Shown one piece after another: positions 57,721 through 64,000 of a stretch of 64,000 bases of DNA. The DNA is from Camelus bactrianus (taxonomy: Eukaryota > Chordata > Mammalia > Artiodactyla > Camelidae), in assembly GCF_048773025.1 (NCBI RefSeq), contig NC_133552.1, positions 22,001,001 through 22,065,000 of the forward strand. The letters run 5' to 3'. Every line of letters begins with the position of its first letter. Position 1 is the stretch's first letter. Position numbers and translations under genes: made by a program. Below the pieces are notes generated by a model. The model was not told the origin of the DNA. It searched no databases and was given only the letters and a program-made list of their open reading frames with translations.

Positions 57721-60700
57721 ATGTCTGCTCTACATCAAAAGTCATTTACTGAAGTAAATAGGAACAGGCAACGTGGGCTGTAAAGGAGGTCTGGGCATCA
57801 GGTGGATGTTGAAATGGAGAAAAATGATGACAACCAAGAAGGCAGGGCATTGCCAGTGACCAACACTTGTTTTTCTAAGACTGACCAATGCCTTTTTTTT
57901 CTGTAGTGAAAGGAAAAGCAATAGCTTAATGTCCCAAAGAAATTTTCTAATGACCTGTTGCATCAGAATCCTACAGGTTGCTGAGCAGAGCCTACCAATC
58001 TTGGGCAGATGTATTAGGAGATTCCAAAGCAGACCATGAGTCTGGGGAGGAAAGGAAGGTTGGATAACAATGAATATTCTAGTTTATCATTTGCAACGCA
58101 ATATTTTCCTCTTATGATGTGGCCTTGTCCACAGCTACTAAAAAGACACACAAGTTGCCACAGTAGACTTTATGTCAAACGGAAAAGTGGTTGGAAATGG
58201 TGTCCACTGTCAGCATTGGAGTGGATGCCTTCTTTCACAAGTAGTCCATAGCAATTTAGGGAAAAAACATCAGTGTGTAACATAAAAGACACATGTCTGT
58301 GGTACTGCTTGATCTGGGCTTCAAAGACAGAATCGAAAGCTGAACTTCAGTGGGTGTCAGATCGGTGGTAAGAAGTTCTCACACATGATATCACAGCCTG
58401 GGTCATTAATGTTCCTCTCCCTTCGCTTTACATCCCAACCTCCCTGTGCATGCTTCTAATTAGTGCAGCTCGAACACAGGAAACTTCTGATGCCAAATGT
58501 GTGGAACATTTCCAAAGAGGCATTTCCATTTTAAAGAGATCTTAAAACATTATCTGAATCAGCTCCCCTTTAAAAATTCTGTTCCTGCAGGGAAAAAGGT
58601 AATTATATGCATTTAGATGTAGATGGCTTTTGCAAAAAAAAAAAAAAAAAAAAAAGAAAAAGAAAAATCCTTAGTTGACACTGCCTGATCACAAGGAATT
58701 ATTTCATAATCATAATCATGAAATAATAATAGCCCTAAAACTCTTAGGTTCAAAGAAATCCTTCCGTAAAATTTAGCCCCCGATGCTTATATGTACTTAT
58801 GAAAATGATGTTGTAAAATCTCTTCTGCGGTAATTTTTCTTTGTTAATTTCCCAACTTAATGTCTTTCTCAGGCACCCTCGAGTCATTAGCTAGCAATCA
58901 TCTCTTGTTCTTTGGTTTCAGAACATCTGGTAGAGTTATATAAAAATGGACACAACATTTAAAACACATCTCAAAAAACTTTTGGAATGTTGTTCGTCTC
59001 CATTCAATTCACATTTCAAAGAGGAGGAAGCAGGAGAGGGCATCCCTCTGAGCAATAACAAATTGGGCTACTAGGTGACAAGTGGTGAAGTCTTGAGGAG
59101 CTAGCAGCTGCCGATGATCCCCTTTGTCTGTGAGGTCATCATCTCTAATACACACCATTTTCTTCACATAATAGACTTGCACCTGTCATTCAGTTGGGAA
59201 CGACAAAGAAAATATTTTTTCGCCTCTCATCTTTTTTGTTTTCTTGTGATTTTCTCTTTTATTCTGCCCTAGAGAACAGATGTTCTGTATCTGCTAAGGT
59301 CGGTTTTACATTGTTTTGGTTTTTCAAGGAGTGTTTTTAACATTCCTGCTGATGATTTAGCATAAATTGTTCTTGTAATTAGTATGGTTAATGAACTCCC
59401 CACCTATCTTTTAGTAGGTAATTACAAAGCTGGCATATATTAGCAGGGACTGTAAAAAAGAGGAGAGGAGGAGGCCTGGTGATTATGGATTCCATCCTCA
59501 CATCTCTAAGACCAATTCCCAAACGGTTTAATCATCATCAATGTCAACCTTTGCCATATCTTCATTCTACATGCCATATATTATAATGCTGCATTTATAT
59601 TCCATCTTGACTTTGATATTTCCTCCTTCAGAACAGAGGTGCCCTGATTAGACAAGGCGACTGGCAGTTGAAAGAAATGTTTTTAAAATATGCATGTACT
59701 ATCGCCAATTTCCCACTAGACTTTCTCCTTATCTTCTACTGTCGGCCTCTACCAGAGGCTCGTATTGTTTTGTTTTGTTTTGCTAGATATAATTGTGACT
59801 AGAAAAGATTGGGTCTATGGCAAAAATGACAATTCTCTACAGCTTTTTGTATGAGGTCCCTCTTAGGCAGGGGACAGGAAGATGAAGTGGATTTCTTTGT
59901 ACAAAATGCAAAGTCATTGAGTATATTTCAAATGTATACATAGACTCTATGTGTGTATCTGTGTTCATACTTAACAAAGTTATGTTATAGTAATTACTAC
60001 CCAGCCTGTAATTATTGCCATCCTTTCTCTGTACTCCTCTCTGGCTATTTCATATCAATTACTGCTTCAATAATATTGGACAGTCTTTGATGTCAGAGAT
60101 CTTTTCTGAACCAATCAATCATTGATTTTCAAATATTTATTACTCATCTCTCTGTATAAGTCACTGTATGAGCATATAGGAAAATCTAAAAACAGAGTTG
60201 CAAGCTATATAAGTAAGCAAAAAATAATTGGTTAGTCTCAAATTAGAAGAAACATTTTTGCATTCAATTTATAGAAGAATAGGTACTTGCTATGGGCATA
60301 AGTCTTGATCTCTGTAATGTAGTTGGTAGGAAATGCAAAGCCATTTAATGTCCAGTCCCTGCCTTCTTCCAGTTTCGATAATTCTAATTAGAAAAATTGG
60401 GTGATGTATATGAAAAATGTAAGCACCAAATTCAAAGATATATAACTAATATAACACTAATGCAAGAATTGTTACAAGACACCAGGCGGTTGCTAGACAA
60501 ATGATGCTTTGTGTGTCAAGTATTTTGAGTTCCAGGGAGGAAGCACTTACTGTATACTGGAGTGGTCTTGGGCAATTTCAGTAAAAAAATAGTAATAATT
60601 GGTTCTTATAGCCTATCCTTGGATTAACTCCATAATATGTAGTGGTAAAGAACAAAAAATTGACACTTCTCATTAGATTTCTGACACTGTAGTTGTTCTG

Positions 60701-61088
60701 ATTTTAAGGAAAGGGTATACTAGGTATTTAGAACCTATCAAATATCAAATTTGACATTTAAAAAGGCTGAAGATGTTGTAAAAACACTGACGTTATAATT
60801 GGACAATTGGGTGTCATATAGGGTTCTTAACTGTAAACAATAGAAAGTAATCTTGCCTAACTTAGCAGAAAAGGAATTACAGAAGGACTATTGGTAGTAC
60901 CTTCCAGAATGGATGTAGCCAAGGCAACCTGGGCTCTGAGGAGCTGGGTGGTTATATCTGTGTGCTTGGAGGTATCCCAGCTAATACTTACCACTGCTGT
61001 GCTGGGTACTGAGCTCTCCACCATCTCTGAGTACTTGGTGATATTTCCTTTTGTCTTTCATTTCTCCTTCAAGTTATAAGGACCATAG
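57721..61088. other. Repeat-poor block
   Basis: I recognise no interspersed repeat in about 3.3 kb except a long A run at about 58634-58668 and a possible L2 scrap near 60120. It contains several TAATTA/TAATTAG-type homeodomain core motifs (for example near 58457, 58602, 59377 and 59418). This is compatible with conserved regulatory DNA, but conservation is not testable here. Confidence 0.35.
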
Positions 61089-61801
61089 TGTTACCAAACT
61101 CAGGTTTGACTGCTCGTTGCTCAAGAATCCAATACTGAGTGACAAGTGTTGGGTAAAAGGAAAGATAGCTTTATTGAGGAAGCCAGCATTCCTGGGGAGA
61201 AGGTGGACTTATGTCCAAAAGAACCAACTCCCAACCATAGATCAGGGGCTTTTAAAGGGGAGGTTCAGGGGTGCACAGGCAGAGGAAAGGAGCTCTGTGC
61301 AGAACAGCACAGTCAGCTCTGACAGCTTGAAATTGATCATGCAGTGGTCTGATCAGTGTCATCTTGATTGTTTTAAGTACAGTTTATCTTCAGTTCCAGG
61401 GTCAGTTTGTTCCCATTTCCTTGAGGCCAGTTCTTGGAGTTGTGGAAAAATGGAGCAGCTTACATCATGACTACAATCTGGTCATTGTGTAGTTAACATC
61501 TTGCATGAGTGGGGCTTTTGGTATCTGTAAAACAGCTCAAAGAATACAACTTGGAATTTTATCTATAGACTTTGAGGAGAAACAAGGTCCTTGACTTTGC
61601 TTAATGGCTAAACTATTATTATTTTGTCTTGTTTGACTGCTTTTTTTTTTTTGCTTCTGCATTTTCTCATGTCTCTGATTAAATTGATTATTTGGCTAAA
61701 ATATTTATACAGATAATAGGCAGGTGGAGGACTGGGGCAGAGGAGGAGGTTTGGGGTGGTTTGAGGGGAATGTCTGTCCTGGAAAATCCTGCTCAGTTAC
61801 A
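61089..61801 (-). mobile_element. Solo LTR, class I-like, 713 bp
   Basis: On the minus strand it begins TGTAACTGAGCAGGATTTTCC and ends AGTTTGGTAACA, giving TG...CA termini. A polyadenylation signal (CTCAATAAAGCTATC, near 61170) lies in the expected place. Flanking four bases atag and gtag match at three positions. Its ends resemble those of the LTR at 62642 but the interior differs. No internal retroviral sequence is attached. Confidence 0.8.
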
Positions 61802-62224
61802 GTAGGAGGAACTTCTGATTACTAAGTCTGTGTTGAGGGCCTGCACCCTAACCTCAGAGAACTGGCAGATGGAGATCAACCCCCTTCTACTTGCTTGAGA
61901 TCCATGACTCTAGACATTTACTTAAACAACAGCAAGAGATAGTGCTTTGACCAGAGAGAGAGCGCGCGGGAGGAAGACAGCAGTAATCAGAGGTAATGGC
62001 CAATTTGGTAAGGAATTCTTATAAGCTTTGCAAAAAGTATGGCTATTTATGGCACACAGATACATATAAAATGTCTAGTAACTTCACTTCGTTACACAAA
62101 GATGGGGAAGTGGGGCCACACCTTCTATCAAGGGACTCACAATAGTATGTACCTCCCCATTTAAGGGTGATGAATGCTGTGAGCAAAACATGACAAAAGT
62201 CTATTGCACATGGGCTCAACTGTG
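61802..62224. other. Unassigned sequence
   Basis: No gene or named repeat between the LTR and the MIR. Confidence 0.4.
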
Positions 62225-62400
62225 TCCCTTATTTCCCAGCTCTATGACCTGTGACAAGACACTTACATTTCCTGAGCCTCCGATTCTTCTTTAAAATTGA
62301 TAGTTCATGACGTTGTGAAGATTAAATAAGGCGATAAGTGTGAAAACTGTTTGCAAACTGGAAAGTGCTACAAAAACGTAAGATTAATGATTAGCCTAAA
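62225..62400 (+). repeat. MIR SINE
   Basis: 'agctctatgacctgtgacaagacacttac', 'gttgtgaagattaaataaggcg' and 'ctggaaagtgctacaaaaacgtaag' match the MIR core and 3' part. Confidence 0.85.
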
Positions 62401-62641
62401 GAAATATTTCTGTAATCTCTTAGGATACAATAAACACAGAAATTCACAAGGTTTGAAAATGGTAGCTCCAGCTGATCATTTCAGAACATTATTGCATACT
62501 CTCAAGATGTCTCCAAATAAGCGATCTTAGGGTAAATCTCACTAGTTGATGGGTTCTGATTGATTTTGTATGCTGACTTAAAGAAGAATTTTTTCTTTTT
62601 TTTCAGCTGGAGTTCTCTGCCAACATACTCTTCATTGGAAC

Positions 62642-63441
62642 TGTTACTGAGTCCAAACACTTTTCTGTTTGCTGCATGACAGGCCAATAAATCAGGAGAA
62701 GAGGGGTTGGGACAAGGGATAACAACTTTATTCGGAAAGCTGGCAGACCAAGAAGATGGAGGATTAATGTCCTAGAGAACCATCTTCCCCAAGTTAGAAT
62801 TCAGGCTCTTTTTATACTAAAAAGGGAAGGGGATGTGGTTGGTTGTTGCAAACTTCTTGGTGTCAGAATCCTTTGTTCTTACAGCTGTCCATGTGGGTCA
62901 GGTCACAATGTTCCTGTAAGCCTCCAACAAGACAAATGTTACTCTCTGTTCTGCAACTTTTTTTTTTTTTTTTGTAACCAAAACTTTAATCCCAAGGATT
63001 CTCACAAAACATTACAAATGACAGCATAAAAAAAATCTTGCACAATAATGCTCAACAATGAACCCTTAAAATGGCAGGACATTGGTATCTTGAATAGTCT
63101 CAAATTTCCAAAAAAGAATGTTACAAAGAGCTATGTATTCATATACAGCAATCATATAAAAAACTTATGACTTAAAGCAAAGGTAACCTTTCTTGAAACT
63201 TCTTAGATTCTACACCAACTGGTCATGTTCTGCAACTTTTTATCTCTATATGAATGGAAAAGTGTTCTACACTTAAAGATCAGAGCCTTGACAATGGGAT
63301 ACCTTGTATATTTCAGGCTATAGGCACCATTCTTTTACAAAAGGTACAGAACCAGCATGATTAAGCACAGGAAACAGAGCACAGGGTTAGAGCTAAAGGA
63401 GCAGATCTAATATGGAGTCAGACTTGTCCTTCCCTATTACA
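62642..63441 (-). mobile_element. Solo LTR, class I (ERV1-like), copy B, split by a retrocopy
   Basis: The minus strand runs TGTAATAGGGAAGGAC (from 63441) to GACTCAGTAACA (at 62642). It has a TATA-like box and a GAATAAAGTTGTTATC polyadenylation region that match copy A at 5377-5899 throughout. It is flanked by a perfect 4-bp target duplication GAAC (62638-62641 and 63442-63445), as expected for class I ERVs. A 279-bp insertion interrupts it. Without that it is about 521 bp. Confidence 0.93.
62963..63225 (-). pseudogene. Processed retrocopy of an unidentified mRNA 3' end
   Basis: The left end is poly(T) (62958-62973). On the minus strand the sequence ends GGGATTAAAGTTTTGGTTAC then poly(A), so an ATTAAA signal stands about 14 bases before the tail. 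The rest is AT-rich 3' UTR-like and matches no SINE or LINE known to me. Target-site duplications tgttctgcaacttttt lie at 62947-62962 and 63226-63241. The parent gene is not identified. The copy is severely 5' truncated, with no coding sequence expected. Confidence 0.85.
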
Positions 63442-63445
63442 GAAC

Positions 63446-64000
63446 AATGAGGGTAGACATTTGGAACAGGGTACAGTGTAGACATCAGATGAGACATTTG
63501 GGGCTGTGCTAATCCACTTTAAACACTGCACTTGGAAAATGGGAGTCTCCAGGGGGGCTTCCTCAGGGTGCTGCTCCCGGTGCAGTTCTCATGGGACTAC
63601 ACCACAGTAATCTCCATGGAGGTTTTTCTCTGGGCATTTTGTTCTCACCTTCATACATTTTACAGTGCAGGGGATATGGGAAAACATAAATATATTATAT
63701 CATCTCTTGTGTTTATTCTTTGGATTTACATGGTTATTTTCATTTGCAGCAGGTTAATATTATCCACTAGAGGGTCCCTTTTATAAGATGCCAGAGCAGA
63801 TACATCTTAAATGACAGCTTTGGAGAAACTTAAACTTCTCTGTGTCTTTGACAACTTACCTGTGTCCGGAAACTTGGTATGAAGCTGGCTCTCAAGTGAC
63901 AGTCCCATCTTTAGCTTACCGAGGATGAGATGAGTGGCCTTTAGTTCACTACTGCCTGCTTAATTTTTTCGTTCAATTAACAGTGTCCCCTTACAGTGGC
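63446..64000. other. Unassigned sequence at window end
   Basis: No gene or named repeat. The 84-codon open stretch at 63532-63786 has a hydrophobic C-terminal part but no recognised family. Confidence 0.4.

Overview
This window is mammalian nuclear DNA and almost certainly from a camelid (camel, llama or alpaca). The clearest pointer is seven copies of a tRNA-derived SINE (A/B-box tRNA-like head, 'gaggtcctgggttcaat' B-box region, AT-rich tail with repeated AATAAATA) that match the vic-1 type known from Camelidae. Two relatively young 5'-truncated L1 3' ends share the same lineage-specific 3' end. Behind them lies the usual laurasiatherian background of MIR, L2, L1M, MLT1, MER5/MER20-type hAT and Tigger-type DNA elements.

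I find no intact protein-coding gene, no structural RNA gene and no CRISPR or bacterial feature. The window reads as intron or intergenic DNA. All eight recognisable L1 segments lie on the minus strand. If they represent enough independent insertions, this fits an intron of a plus-strand gene, because L1 is depleted in the sense orientation of genes. One exon-like open stretch at 6790-7056 (minus) is the only candidate host coding segment and is weak.

Layout: 0-5 kb, a Tigger-type element, a 31-bp direct duplication and a SINE. 5.4-5.9 kb, a class I solo LTR. 7-12.3 kb, L2 fragments, SINEs, a (TA)n tract and a young L1 end. 13.4-17.07 kb, a decayed class I-like endogenous retrovirus with gag, protease, RT, RNase H and env remnants and a CpG-rich 3' LTR, preceded by an inverted second copy of its protease region. 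17.7-24.7 kb, a minus-strand L1 cluster that includes an old L1M whose 5' UTR-like tandem units and 5' terminus are still visible. 25-32 kb, MIR, L2, hAT and SINE insertions. 32.6-33.5 kb, a second ERV remnant (env and LTR). 36-44 kb, DNA transposons, SINEs and L1M pieces. 45-50 kb, old LTRs. 50.32-50.40 kb, a perfect 34-bp-arm palindrome. 51-61 kb, mostly repeat-poor. 61.1-63.45 kb, two minus-strand LTRs, one of them split by a processed retrocopy of a cellular mRNA 3' end with a clear target-site duplication.

There is no operon-like functional system here. The notable items are structural: the near-perfect hairpin, the retrocopy nested in a solo LTR, the inverted ERV protease pair and the L1 strand bias. 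Family names come from memory of consensus sequences, without a database search.
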